Positions 41,796 to 50,457 are shown, numbered from the stretch's first letter. The stretch: 64,000 bases of DNA from PHBD01 sp964578535 (GCA_964578535.1 CAZODI010000001.1:1-64000); one strand, 5' to 3'. Made by a program: numbers and translations. The notes: a model not told the origin generated them from the sequence alone.

Positions 41796-43004
41796 TCATG
41801 CTCCTTCGGGGTCGGAAAAAAGGCGTTCTCCCCTCCGGCTGCGGTCGAAGCAGCATGCCTCCATACCGGGGACGACCATGCGCACCGTGGGGATGCCGGT
41901 CGCATCATCCGTCAGGTCCACAGCAATTACCCGGTCAAGGCCGCGGCTCGCGCATTTGGACATCAGGAGGCGCACGTCGTCGCAAATGTCGTCCCGAAAA
42001 TCGGCGTCCATGTCGCCCAGGCCGATCTGCCGGTGGCTGAAGAACCGGTAATCGTCCATGTCCTCCCGGAAATAGGCTGCGCAACCCTCCTGCAGGCCTG
42101 CCAGCCCCCTCGTCTGCAGGAACAGGGCGCGGGTGGTGACGATTTCCAGCAGGGCCCGTGCAAGGGCCACGCGAGGATCCAGGTGGGTTCCGAAACCGTC
42201 TATGGGGATCATGGAATCATACTGCAGATCCCTGGAAAAGGCGGCGATCGTGGGTACCCCGACATCCGAGGTAATGTTCTTGGCCACGATTTCGACCTCC
42301 GCCTCGCTGAATTTCCCGATGATGTCGAGGAGGAAGGCATTGCCGTCCGTCACCTCCACCGAGAGGGCGTCCAGTGCCTCGGCCCGGTACTGGGCGATGC
42401 TCCAGGCGTCGCGCTCGATCACCTCCGTGAGGCCATGTTCCACGGCCTCCTCCAGGGTGTTGCCGGCAGCGATGCCGTTGGTGTGGGTGTGGGTAACCAG
42501 GACATCGTCCAGGTGAAAGGGATGAAAGACGGCGCAGGCGGGCAGGTATACATCCTCTTCGCGCAGGAGGTCGTAACCCGCAGTCCAGAAGACGGGACGG
42601 TCGTCGTCGTACTCGCTGGCCTGCGAGAGAATCAGGTCCGGCGGGTGGAGGACATTGAAGCGGCGGGACAGCCGGCGGTAACTGTCCCGGATCAGCCTTT
42701 CCCGATGGATTTCCCGGAACTCGGATGCGTAGCGCTCGACGGACTCCATGGTCAGGGATACACGGGCCTGGACAGGCGTGATTCCCTTGCCGGTGTGCCG
42801 GGTCTGGGATCCGTCCGGACGGATCCTCCGGCAGGTGAAGACCGGGATGCCAATGCGATCGTCTCCTGCGGCGTCCCGGACCTCCAGCATGCCGACGGTC
42901 TCTTCCAGGCGGGCGATGAACGCCAGGGTCTCCGCGGGCGGGCATGATCGGTGGGTCTCCAGAATGTAGGTCTTCGGACAGGGCTTGAGAGGGAAGGGCG
43001 GCAT
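41796..43004 (-). CDS. YcaO-family ATP-dependent enzyme
   Basis: 402 aa. YcaO proteins phosphorylate a peptide-bond oxygen using ATP to make azolines, thioamides or amidines. Motifs are SLTMESVERY (83-92, the SxxxExxER nucleotide/Mg site), LEEAVEHGLTEVIERDAW (184-201) and ALARALLEIVTTRA. The C-terminus lacks the PxPxP end of azoline-forming YcaOs, so it resembles the stand-alone or thioamidating branch. No precursor peptide, TfuA or E1-like partner is nearby; a 114-aa unknown gene follows at once. The ATG at 43004 has AGGAG seven bases upstream. The substrate is unknown. Confidence 0.82.
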   Translation of the reverse strand: MPPFPLKPCPKTYILETHRSCPPAETLAFIARLEETVGMLEVRDAAGDDRIGIPVFTCRRIRPDGSQTRHTGKGITPVQARVSLTMESVERYASEFREIHRERLIRDSYRRLSRRFNVLHPPDLILSQASEYDDDRPVFWTAGYDLLREEDVYLPACAVFHPFHLDDVLVTHTHTNGIAAGNTLEEAVEHGLTEVIERDAWSIAQYRAEALDALSVEVTDGNAFLLDIIGKFSEAEVEIVAKNITSDVGVPTIAAFSRDLQYDSMIPIDGFGTHLDPRVALARALLEIVTTRALFLQTRGLAGLQEGCAAYFREDMDDYRFFSHRQIGLGDMDADFRDDICDDVRLLMSKCASRGLDRVIAVDLTDDATGIPTVRMVVPGMEACCFDRSRRGERLFSDPEGA

Positions 43005-43307
43005 CCGTCATCTCCTGGTGGATCGGGGCTGCCGGTTTGGCACACTACGCCCGCCGGCGACGGGAGGAAGTCAATCCCAAATCGGGTGGACTGTCAACGG
43101 TTTTGTAAAGCGATATCCGGAACTCCCGGAGAATGCGGCGGCGGGAGCCAAAGCAATTGACAAACTGCCGGGGTTGTGAGAAAAACCGGAACCAGTCTTT
43201 TACTGGTAAAAGCGCCTTTTTTCCCCTTCCCCAACATAGCAACGAACCGGACCTGCACGGCAGTGGAGCGCACGGGGCAGGTCCGGGGGAAATAAAAGGA
43301 GGACGAG
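43005..43307. other. Divergent regulatory region with a 5'-leader hairpin
   Basis: 303 bp between the divergent YcaO and thiolase genes. CCGGACCTGC (43247-43256) and GCAGGTCCGG (43277-43286) form a perfect 10-bp stem ending 10 bases before the AAAGGAGG of the thiolase. ACCAGT/ACTGGT (about 43191-43206) is a second small hairpin. TTGACA at 43157 has no good -10 partner. No gene is seen. Confidence 0.5.
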
Positions 43308-44669
43308 ATGGAGAAGGTACCGCAGAAACTGGATAAAACCAGACCAAAGTTTTACGCCGATGCCAAGATCAGCGGGTTCGGCGAACGGAAACCCGATTAT
43401 TCCGGCATGGGGAGAAAGATCAAGGGGCAGTTCAAGGGACTCCGTGAGGTGGTCTGTGTGGAGGCATGCCGCACACCCTACGGTGTCTTCGGCGGCTCCC
43501 TCAAGGGCTTCGACGCCCCACAGCTGGGCGCTCTGGCGATCAAGGAGTGCCTCAGGCGCACGGGCGGAAAGGTCAAGCCGGAAGACATCGATTATGTCTT
43601 CATGGGTCAGGTGGTGCCCGCCGGCTGCGGGCAGGTGCCGAGCCGGCAGGCCACCCTGCTGGCGGGTCTGCCCGAGTCCGTGCCATCCATCACGGTGAAT
43701 AAAGTCTGCTCCTCCGGCATCAAGACCATCGATCTGGCCGTCCAGATGATCCAGACGGGCCGGGCCGAGATCGTCGTTGCCGGCGGGCAGGAGAGTATGT
43801 CGAACTGCCCCTATTCGCTGCCCGACATGCGGTGGGGGAGCCGGATGGGGCTTCCGAACGGGCGGATGGTTGACCTGATGGTCTATGACGGTCTCTGGGA
43901 CGCATTCTACAACCGGCACATGGCAATCCACGGATCGGAAACCGCCGATGAATTCGGCTTCACCCGGCAGGACCAGGACGAGTGGGCGTATACATCGCAG
44001 ATGCGGGCCGTGGAAGCCATGAAAGCGGGTCGCCTGGACGACGAGATCTTCCCCGTGGAAATCAAGAAGGGCAAGGACACGGCGGTCTTCGACAAGGACG
44101 AGGGCCCCCGGACCGGAACGACCATCGATGGCCTGGCCAAGCTTCCCCCTGTCTTCAACCACAAGAGCACTGTCACGGGACAGCCCGGCAGCGTGACCGC
44201 GGGCAACGCGCCCGGCGTGAACGACGGCGGCGACGTCTGCATGCTCATGAGCGCCGAAAAGGCGAAAGAGCTTGGCCTGAAGCCCCTCTTCACGATTCTC
44301 GGTTACGCGGAGGTTTCCCAGCCGACGAAGGACATCGCAACAGTCCCGGGACTCTCCATCAAGAAGATCCTCGAAGAGAACGATCTGACGCTCGACCAGA
44401 TCGACCTGATCGAGATCAACGAGGCCTTCGCCGCCGTCGTGCTCGTCAGCGCCCGGAGCATCCTGGGCATGTCCAAGGAAGACATGATGAAGAAGGTCAA
44501 CGTCAACGGAAGCGCCATCGCCTACGGTCATCCCATCGGGGCCACCGGTGCCCGGATTCTCATGACCCTCGGGTATGAGCTGAGGAGGCGGGGAGGCGGC
44601 ATCGGCGTTTGCGGGATCTGTTCCGGCCATGCCCAGGGCGACGCCATGCTCATCCGGGTGGACAAGTGA
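43308..44669 (+). CDS. Acetyl-CoA C-acyltransferase (thiolase)
   Basis: 453 aa thiolase that cleaves acetoacetyl-CoA (or longer 3-oxoacyl-CoA) with CoA, or condenses acetyl-CoA. Nucleophile Cys134 lies in NKVCSSG, His408 in AYGHPIGATGAR and Cys438 in ICSGHAQGDA; NEAFAAV is also present. The C-terminal motif replaces the usual CxGGGxG glycines with SGHA. It carries about 45 extra N-terminal residues compared with standard 390-aa thiolases. ATG 43308 follows AAAGGAGGACG. The dehydrogenase for the preceding step is encoded next. Confidence 0.9.
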   Translation: MEKVPQKLDKTRPKFYADAKISGFGERKPDYSGMGRKIKGQFKGLREVVCVEACRTPYGVFGGSLKGFDAPQLGALAIKECLRRTGGKVKPEDIDYVFMGQVVPAGCGQVPSRQATLLAGLPESVPSITVNKVCSSGIKTIDLAVQMIQTGRAEIVVAGGQESMSNCPYSLPDMRWGSRMGLPNGRMVDLMVYDGLWDAFYNRHMAIHGSETADEFGFTRQDQDEWAYTSQMRAVEAMKAGRLDDEIFPVEIKKGKDTAVFDKDEGPRTGTTIDGLAKLPPVFNHKSTVTGQPGSVTAGNAPGVNDGGDVCMLMSAEKAKELGLKPLFTILGYAEVSQPTKDIATVPGLSIKKILEENDLTLDQIDLIEINEAFAAVVLVSARSILGMSKEDMMKKVNVNGSAIAYGHPIGATGARILMTLGYELRRRGGGIGVCGICSGHAQGDAMLIRVDK

Positions 44670-44716
44670 GGGAAACCGAAGGGAAACGAAGATTGATCGA
44701 TCCACATTGACATTCC

Positions 44717-44787
44717 GGAAACGGCAGGAGAGAAAGGGGAGACGGCGGGCTCCGGGCCCGGCCGCCTGTCCCCGCTTGCCGTGTTCC
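44717..44787 (+). promoter_or_regulatory. Intercistronic RNA hairpin between thiolase and hydroxyacyl-CoA dehydrogenase genes
   Basis: An outer stem of GGAAACGGCA with TGCCGTGTTCC and an inner stem of GGGGAGACGGCGG (44736-44748) with CCGCCTGTCCCC (44762-44773) would form a long structure in the 146-bp spacer, followed by an A-run and AAGGAGGG. No T-run follows, so it is more likely an mRNA-processing or stabilising element than a terminator. Confidence 0.45.
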
Positions 44788-44815
44788 AGGGGGAAAAAAA
44801 CAAGGAGGGCAGGAG

Positions 44816-45673
44816 ATGACAATCAAGACAATCGGTGTAGTGGGTGCGGGTCAGATGGGAAACGGAATCGCCCAGGTCGCAGCATCTCCGGGCGGTCTGA
44901 ACGTCATCATGAACGACATTGCCGAGCCGTTCGTAAACCGGGGCTATGAAACCATCTCCAAAAATCTCGACCGGTTGGTGGCCAAGGAGAAGCTGACGGC
45001 GGACCAGAAGGCGGAGATCCTCGGGCGGATCCGGAAGAGCACGAACGTCGAGGACATGAAGGACGCCGACTTTGTCGTGGAGGCGGCGGTGGAGCGGGAA
45101 GACCTGAAGCTGGGGCTCTTCAAGAAGCTCGACGAAATCTGCAAGCCCGGGGTCATTCTCGCAACGAATACCTCATCCATTCCGATCACCCGGATCGCCG
45201 GAGCCACAAAACGCTCCGGACTGGTCATCGGGATGCACTTCATGAATCCCGTACCGGTCATGCGGCTCGTGGAGATCATCCGCGGCCTCGCCACATCGCA
45301 GGAGACGTACAACACGACGGAAGCGCTCAGCAAGCAGTTCGGCAAGGTCCCGGTGGAGTGCAACGACTTTCCGGGATTCGTGTCCAACCGGATCCTGATG
45401 CCCATGATCAACGAGGCGGTCTATGCCCTGATGGAGGGAGTCGGGCAGCCGAAGGCGATCGACGACATCATGGTCCTGGGAATGAACCACCCCATGGGAC
45501 CGCTGGCCCTGGCGGACCTGATCGGCCTGGATACCTGCTGGGCCATCATGGACGTCCTCTACAAGGGCTTCGGCGACTCCAAGTACCGTCCCTGCCCTCT
45601 CCTGAAAAAGTATGTCGACGCGGGGTTTATGGGACGAAAGAGCGGTCGCGGTTTTTACGATTACAGCAAGTGA
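44816..45673 (+). CDS. hbd: 3-hydroxybutyryl-CoA dehydrogenase
   Basis: 285 aa NAD-dependent enzyme oxidising (S)-3-hydroxyacyl-CoA to 3-oxoacyl-CoA. The Rossmann motif GAGQMGNGIAQ is at 10-20, TNTSSIPIT carries the substrate-contact Ser/Asn, and the catalytic His is in GMHFMNPVPVM with the paired Glu in RLVEIIRG. The C-terminal domain has NDFPGFVSNRILMPMINEAV. The length equals clostridial Hbd (about 282 aa). It is probably cotranscribed with the thiolase; a hairpin follows the gene. Confidence 0.93.
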   Translation: MTIKTIGVVGAGQMGNGIAQVAASPGGLNVIMNDIAEPFVNRGYETISKNLDRLVAKEKLTADQKAEILGRIRKSTNVEDMKDADFVVEAAVEREDLKLGLFKKLDEICKPGVILATNTSSIPITRIAGATKRSGLVIGMHFMNPVPVMRLVEIIRGLATSQETYNTTEALSKQFGKVPVECNDFPGFVSNRILMPMINEAVYALMEGVGQPKAIDDIMVLGMNHPMGPLALADLIGLDTCWAIMDVLYKGFGDSKYRPCPLLKKYVDAGFMGRKSGRGFYDYSK

Positions 45674-45708
45674 TACGGCAGCCAGCCGTCCTTCTGTGGT
45701 AAGATTCC

Positions 45709-45743
45709 GTCACCCTCTCCCGGCATGTCCGGGGGAGGGTGAC
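45709..45743 (+). terminator. Strong hairpin after hbd
   Basis: GTCACCCTCTCCCGG and CCGGGGGAGGGTGAC form a 15-bp stem with one wobble pair and a 5-nt loop (CATGT). No T-run follows, so termination may be factor-assisted or the element may protect the 3' end. Confidence 0.6.
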
Positions 45744-45827
45744 GCGGAAACAGCCGCCGATTCGGGGTGAACCTTTTCCAAGTGACGCTCCCGCAGAGTA
45801 TCCGGCCGGACAATGGAGGGAGGATCC

Positions 45828-46160
45828 ATGGAAATCGATACCCGCAAGGAAAAAGAGACGGTCGTCGTGTCCGTCCGCGGGCGGATGGATGCCCTTTGCG
45901 CCCCGGATTTCGACCGGATCCTGGAGCGCTGCCTGGAACGGGGGGAGAGCCGTTTCGTGATCGACTTCGGCGCCCTGGAGTATATCAGCAGTGCCGGCCT
46001 TCAGTGCATCCTGGAAGCGGCCCGGCAACTCGAGGATGGAAAAGGGGAGATCTCTCTGGCCAACTTGAAAGGGCCGGTCCGGGAAGTCTTTGAAATATCC
46101 GGTTTCGATACCCTGTTCCCGATTTATGATACGGTGGAAGCCGCCTTGAATTCCGACTGA
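45828..46160 (+). CDS. STAS-domain anti-sigma factor antagonist
   Basis: 110 aa single STAS domain (SpoIIAA/RsbV-like). The phosphorylatable serine is in EYISSAGLQ (Ser54/Ser55). It would be inactivated by phosphorylation by the kinase encoded next and reactivated by the SpoIIE-type phosphatase downstream. ATG 45828 follows GGAGGGAGGA, preferred over the in-frame ATG 45813. Confidence 0.88.
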   Translation: MEIDTRKEKETVVVSVRGRMDALCAPDFDRILERCLERGESRFVIDFGALEYISSAGLQCILEAARQLEDGKGEISLANLKGPVREVFEISGFDTLFPIYDTVEAALNSD

Positions 46161-46189
46161 TCTTCTTCAGCCGGCCCTTTGGACCCTGT

Positions 46190-46651
46190 ATGCCGTCCAT
46201 GAAGCAACCCGCAACACTGGATTCCCTGAGGCCGTTCATGACCTTTGTGTCGAACTGTCTGAACCATCGGGGCTTCAGCACGCACCGGTCGAGCGAGATC
46301 GAGCTCGCGGTGGAGGAGGCCCTGGTGAACATCTTTCGCTATGCCTACCCTGACCGTCCCGGTGACGTCGAGGTCCGGTGCCGTGCCATGAAGGACGGGC
46401 AGCTCGTCATCGAGATCGAGGACGCGGGCATTCCCTTCAATCTCCTGTCCTCACCCGATCCTGAGTTATCCACGGAGATCAGCCGTCGCAAGGCGGGTGG
46501 ACTCGGCATCTACTTCATTCGGAAAATGATCGACGACATTCGCTATCGCCGGGATGGGGGCCGCAATGTACTGACCCTGGTTGTCTCCCCGGAAAGGCCG
46601 GCTCCGTTCATGGACGAGCCGGGATGCCGTCATTCCGGTCAACCCCTGTAG
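46190..46651 (+). CDS. RsbW-like anti-sigma factor serine kinase
   Basis: 153 aa GHKL ATPase (HATPase_c_2). The N-box is EEALVNIFRYAY (about 43-54), G1 is EIEDAGIPF and G2 is GGLGIYFIRKMID. It lacks a histidine-phosphotransfer domain, as expected for a serine kinase of a partner-switching system. It lies 29 bp after the STAS gene. No sigma factor gene is adjacent, so its target may be elsewhere or may not be a sigma factor. Confidence 0.88.
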   Translation: MPSMKQPATLDSLRPFMTFVSNCLNHRGFSTHRSSEIELAVEEALVNIFRYAYPDRPGDVEVRCRAMKDGQLVIEIEDAGIPFNLLSSPDPELSTEISRRKAGGLGIYFIRKMIDDIRYRRDGGRNVLTLVVSPERPAPFMDEPGCRHSGQPL

Positions 46652-46668
46652 ACCCGGGAGGAACCCCC

Positions 46669-47619
46669 ATGGGTGACCCAAAAAAGGTCCGAGTGGAGAA
46701 ATATCTTCGGGCGTCGGTCCTCAATGATGTCGTTGAGTTGGAAAAAAGGGTGTGGAACCGGGACGGATACCGGGAAGTGAACGCCCCGATGCTGTATTTC
46801 GAACTGGCCTACCTGACCAACGGGCTCGTTCTGACAGCCTTCGATGACGGAATCTATCCCGAGGAGGAACGCCGCCTCATGGCGCGGGAAGACCCCTGGT
46901 ATGCCCAGGACCGACCCATCGGCTTCCTGGTCTGTTTCGCCGACTTCGATAAGCGGGGTCATTTCTGGTACGGTGCCCGGATGGGCGTGGACCGACTCTA
47001 CCAGGACAAGAACATCGGCGATGCACTAGTCCGTGTTCTCTATGACTGCGCCAGGGAGAGGGGCATCTCGAGAATCCGCTGGACCTATGATCCCCTCGTC
47101 TCGAGAAACGGCTACATTTATATTCACCGAATGGGCGCCATCGTCCGGGAAATCGGATTCAATTACTACAGTGCCGTCTTTACGAGCGACGAATTCAACC
47201 GGGCCATCTCGACAGACCGCTTCATCGTGGAATGGCTTATCCAGACCGACCGGGTCCGTGATCGGATCGAGCGGGGGATTCTCCCCTCCCTGCACGACAC
47301 GTCGGAGATGACGGATGAGAACATTGTCAACTCCGTGGACCTGGACGAGGAAGGACTCGAGTGTCCGGGCGGGAAAAATGTCTTTCATCTCAACGCCTCG
47401 CCCCTGTTTGTCGAGATTCCGTACAATCAGGATCGAATCCTGAAAACGGACCGTGCCAAGGCCCAGCGGCTGCGGGATTACTGTCGCGCCCTGTTCATGC
47501 ATTACCTTGCCAGGGGCTATGTCGTCCGCGGATTCGTGGTCGGAAGGGAGCCCGACGGGCGTCACCGGCCCTACTACCGGCTGGAGCGCGAATCACGCGG
47601 GAAGACCCTCAATATATAA
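46669..47619 (+). CDS. GNAT-like acetyltransferase-related protein
   Basis: 316 aa. LRASVLNDVVELEKRVW, GFLVCFADF and MGVDRLYQDKNIGDALVRVLYDCARERG follow the layout of a GNAT fold related to predicted acetyltransferases, but the CoA-binding QxxGxG/A loop is poorly kept (YQDKNIGDAL). The last 100 residues hold a second, unassigned region ending YYRLERESRGKTLNI. ATG 46669 follows GGGAGGAAC, 17 bp after the kinase, placing it inside the signalling operon. The role is unknown. Confidence 0.6.
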   Translation: MGDPKKVRVEKYLRASVLNDVVELEKRVWNRDGYREVNAPMLYFELAYLTNGLVLTAFDDGIYPEEERRLMAREDPWYAQDRPIGFLVCFADFDKRGHFWYGARMGVDRLYQDKNIGDALVRVLYDCARERGISRIRWTYDPLVSRNGYIYIHRMGAIVREIGFNYYSAVFTSDEFNRAISTDRFIVEWLIQTDRVRDRIERGILPSLHDTSEMTDENIVNSVDLDEEGLECPGGKNVFHLNASPLFVEIPYNQDRILKTDRAKAQRLRDYCRALFMHYLARGYVVRGFVVGREPDGRHRPYYRLERESRGKTLNI

Positions 47620-47718
47620 GGGTGGTTTGAAGAGCGGGGAGATCCGTCCGATGGCGGGTCCGGCAATCGGGAGCATCGGGATGGCGAATGCATTGATCGA
47701 ATCAAGAACAGGCAACCG

Positions 47719-49386
47719 GTGAAGCTGAAGATCCCCATTCGCACCAAGCTGCTTCTCGCCTTTCTGGGATTGCCGGTGATCTCGCTGGTCATCTTCGGCT
47801 ACTTCGCCTTCGAAGATATCCGGCAGATCGGGAACTACGCCCTGGAGAGCAGCTCCTCCCTCGGGGACAGCGCTGCCGTGGACAGTGCCCGGGCCCTGGA
47901 AGACTTGGGAGAGAGCATTATCACCCAGAAAGCGAGGGATGTTGCCCTCCAGTGCCGCATCTACCTGGACGCCCACCCCGGCATCCGCATCGACGAACTC
48001 AGGAAAAAACCGGATTTCCAGAAAATCGCCGTCCAGTCCGTGGGGAAAACGGGCTATACGCTGGTCTACGACCGCGGAACGGGATTGATGAAGTTTCATC
48101 CGAATCAGGAAATCGTGGACTTCGATCTCCGGCAGTGGCGGGACAAGCTTCCCGATTTCTGGAAAATCTTCGAAAAAACCTTCGACGGCTCCCCCAACAG
48201 CGGTTATTACGACTGGCTCGACGTGGATGGAAGCATCCGGCGAAAGTATATGTCCATCGTGCCCGTTCGTGACTCCATGTTCATGGTTGCCGCCACCACG
48301 TACATTGACGAGTTCTCCATTCCCGTGAAGGAGACGAAGAAGCGGATCGATGCAACAACCCGTCAGATCAATGAGCACGTCAATGAGACCCTGGACGATA
48401 TCTACAGGAATTTTTTTGCTTTCCTTCTCGTTCTGATGGTCATTGTCCTCGGTGTTGCCGTTTTTATCTCCCGGACGATCACTCGGCCCGTCCTTTCCCT
48501 GATCCGGGGCGCCAAGGCCATCGGTCGCGGGGAGATCGACCACCGTGTGGAAGTGCAGACGGGGGATGAGCTGGAGGAACTGGCCGCGGCATTCAACCGG
48601 ATGACCATGGACCTCAAGGAACATATGGCGGTCCTGAAACAGACCACGGCGGACCGGGAGGGTCTTCTCAAGGAGTTGGAAATCGCCCGGGGAATCCAGC
48701 AGCGGCTGATTCCGGACCGGGCGCCCCGGATCCCGAACATCGACCTGGCGGCGAACAACATCCCGGCCCGGGAGGTGGGAGGAGATTTCTACGACTTCAT
48801 CCCCGTTCGGGACGACCTGTGGGGCGTCGTCATTGCCGACGTGTCCGGCAAGGGAATGCCGGCGGCCATGTTTATGGGCCTGTCCAGGACGGTGGTCCGG
48901 GCCAGCGCCACGGGAACGCTCGACCTGGCTCATGCGATCCGGCAGGCCAATGAACTCATCTGCCGTGATTCCACATCCGGAATGTTCGTCACCCTGTTTT
49001 ACACCGTTGTCGAACCGGGTCCGAAGCTGAGGTATGTAAATGCCGGTCACAACCCTCCAATCCTGTTGCGCAGGGACCGGGACGATCCGGAGTATCTGAA
49101 GACACACGGGATTGCCCTCGGGGTTAAAAGAGACATTCACGTGCAGGAAATGTCGCTTTCCCTCTCGGAAGGGGATCTGGTCGTTCTCTACACGGACGGT
49201 GTCACCGAAGCGGTTGATGAACATGATCAGACCTTCGGCCTCGACCGGCTGAACCGGGTGGTGCGGGATAACCGGCACCTGTCCGCCGAACACATCATCA
49301 TGAAAATTCAGGACGCTGTCATTGCGTTTGCCGGAGGAAGGCCCCAGTTCGACGACATCGCCCTGGTCGTTCTCAAGGCCGTATAA
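47719..49386 (+). CDS. Cache-HAMP-SpoIIE serine phosphatase
   Basis: 555 aa membrane-bound PP2C-type phosphatase. TM1 is at about 11-30, a periplasmic Cache-like sensor lies at about 50-225 (QSVGKTGYTLVYDRGTG), TM2 at about 232-252, HAMP at about 255-305, and a short coiled coil precedes the phosphatase (about 330-555). Metal-binding motifs are GGDFYDF, DVSGKGMPAA, YTDGVTEA and DDIALVVL. It would dephosphorylate the STAS antagonist upstream in response to an extracellular signal. It starts with GTG 47719, 99 bp after the GNAT-like gene. Confidence 0.88.
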   Translation: MKLKIPIRTKLLLAFLGLPVISLVIFGYFAFEDIRQIGNYALESSSSLGDSAAVDSARALEDLGESIITQKARDVALQCRIYLDAHPGIRIDELRKKPDFQKIAVQSVGKTGYTLVYDRGTGLMKFHPNQEIVDFDLRQWRDKLPDFWKIFEKTFDGSPNSGYYDWLDVDGSIRRKYMSIVPVRDSMFMVAATTYIDEFSIPVKETKKRIDATTRQINEHVNETLDDIYRNFFAFLLVLMVIVLGVAVFISRTITRPVLSLIRGAKAIGRGEIDHRVEVQTGDELEELAAAFNRMTMDLKEHMAVLKQTTADREGLLKELEIARGIQQRLIPDRAPRIPNIDLAANNIPAREVGGDFYDFIPVRDDLWGVVIADVSGKGMPAAMFMGLSRTVVRASATGTLDLAHAIRQANELICRDSTSGMFVTLFYTVVEPGPKLRYVNAGHNPPILLRRDRDDPEYLKTHGIALGVKRDIHVQEMSLSLSEGDLVVLYTDGVTEAVDEHDQTFGLDRLNRVVRDNRHLSAEHIIMKIQDAVIAFAGGRPQFDDIALVVLKAV

Positions 49387-49442
49387 CCCGGTTCCAACCC
49401 TCCTCCGGGTACATCCGGGCCGGTGTCTTCGCACTTTTCTTC

Positions 49443-49471
49443 TTGTCTCCCTCTGGTGATTGGAGTATAAC
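49443..49471 (+). promoter_or_regulatory. Sigma-70 promoter for the HD-domain gene
   Basis: TTGTCT (49443-49448), 17-bp spacer, TATAAC (49466-49471), about 45 bases before ATG 49517. Confidence 0.5.
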
Positions 49472-49516
49472 CCTTCTAATTTGTAAGGTAATCAACTGAT
49501 GGAAAGAGGAGTGCCG

Positions 49517-50419
49517 ATGAAAGATCACCCGACCCAGTTGGCCGACCTGCTGGATATCGAGGATCACGATGCGGTCGTCGAGGAGATACGGATCATCGCC
49601 TCCCTAGTCTTTCCCCGTTTTGATTATGGGCCGTTCGATCGGGCGTATGGTGATATCGTCCGGTTGTTTCGGGGCGAATATCCGGGCTATCGTAGCTCCA
49701 ACGTGGACTATCACGACCTGAGTCACACCCTGTCGGTCACCCTTGCCATGACCCGTCTGATGCATGGAGCCACCGAGTCCGGCTGTCCGCTCACGGAGAA
49801 GGAGTTCGATGTCGGCCTCATCTGCGGACTGATGCATGATACCGGTTATATCCAGCGTAGCGGAGATAACGAAGGTACCGGGGCGAAGTACACGCTTGTC
49901 CACATCAACCGCAGCGTCGAGTTTATTGTTGAATATTACCGGAACGACCCCCTGTTTCAGGAAGAGCTTCCTTATTTCGACAACATCCTACAGTGTACCG
50001 GTCTCAACACCAGGATCGGAGAAATCCAATTCCCGAGCGAACACATCAGGTGCCTGGGACAGATGCTCGGTACGGCGGACCTGCTGGGGCAGATGGCCGA
50101 TCGGCATTACCTGGAAAAGCTGCTCGACCTTTATTATGAGTTTGTTGAAGCCGGGATCACGGCATATTCGAGCCAGTTGGACCTGCTGGAGAAAACCCGG
50201 GGATTCTTTCAGATGACCCGGAAGCGGTTCAGCGATGAATTGGGAGATGTGTATCTGTACGGCCGGCATCACTTCCGGAAGCGATGGAACATCGATGAAA
50301 ACCTTTACATGAGCAGCATTGAAAAAAACCTGAACTACCTGGATTACCTGGTTACCCATCGCCGGGACGAATACCGGTTGCATCTGCGCCGAACGCTCAA
50401 CAAGAGGATGCAGGCCTGA
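49517..50419 (+). CDS. HD-domain metal-dependent phosphohydrolase-like protein
   Basis: 300 aa. The HD superfamily residues are visible: His in YHDLSHTLSV (about 66-75), the HD pair in GLMHDTGYIQ (about 105-114) and a later Asp in GTADLLGQMADR. The domain resembles cyclic-nucleotide phosphodiesterases of the HDc class. ATG 49517 with GAGGAG upstream is preferred over ATG 49499. It has its own promoter. The substrate is unknown; a signalling role is suggested by the neighbouring partner-switch genes. Confidence 0.75.
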   Translation: MKDHPTQLADLLDIEDHDAVVEEIRIIASLVFPRFDYGPFDRAYGDIVRLFRGEYPGYRSSNVDYHDLSHTLSVTLAMTRLMHGATESGCPLTEKEFDVGLICGLMHDTGYIQRSGDNEGTGAKYTLVHINRSVEFIVEYYRNDPLFQEELPYFDNILQCTGLNTRIGEIQFPSEHIRCLGQMLGTADLLGQMADRHYLEKLLDLYYEFVEAGITAYSSQLDLLEKTRGFFQMTRKRFSDELGDVYLYGRHHFRKRWNIDENLYMSSIEKNLNYLDYLVTHRRDEYRLHLRRTLNKRMQA

Positions 50420-50457
50420 CGCACAGACGGGATTGCCTGTCCCGTTCGAGAAAAGGC

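Noticed and set aside
43157..43185. TTGACA at 43157 as the thiolase promoter.
   Set aside because: The sequence 17-18 bp downstream (GAAAAA) is not a convincing -10.
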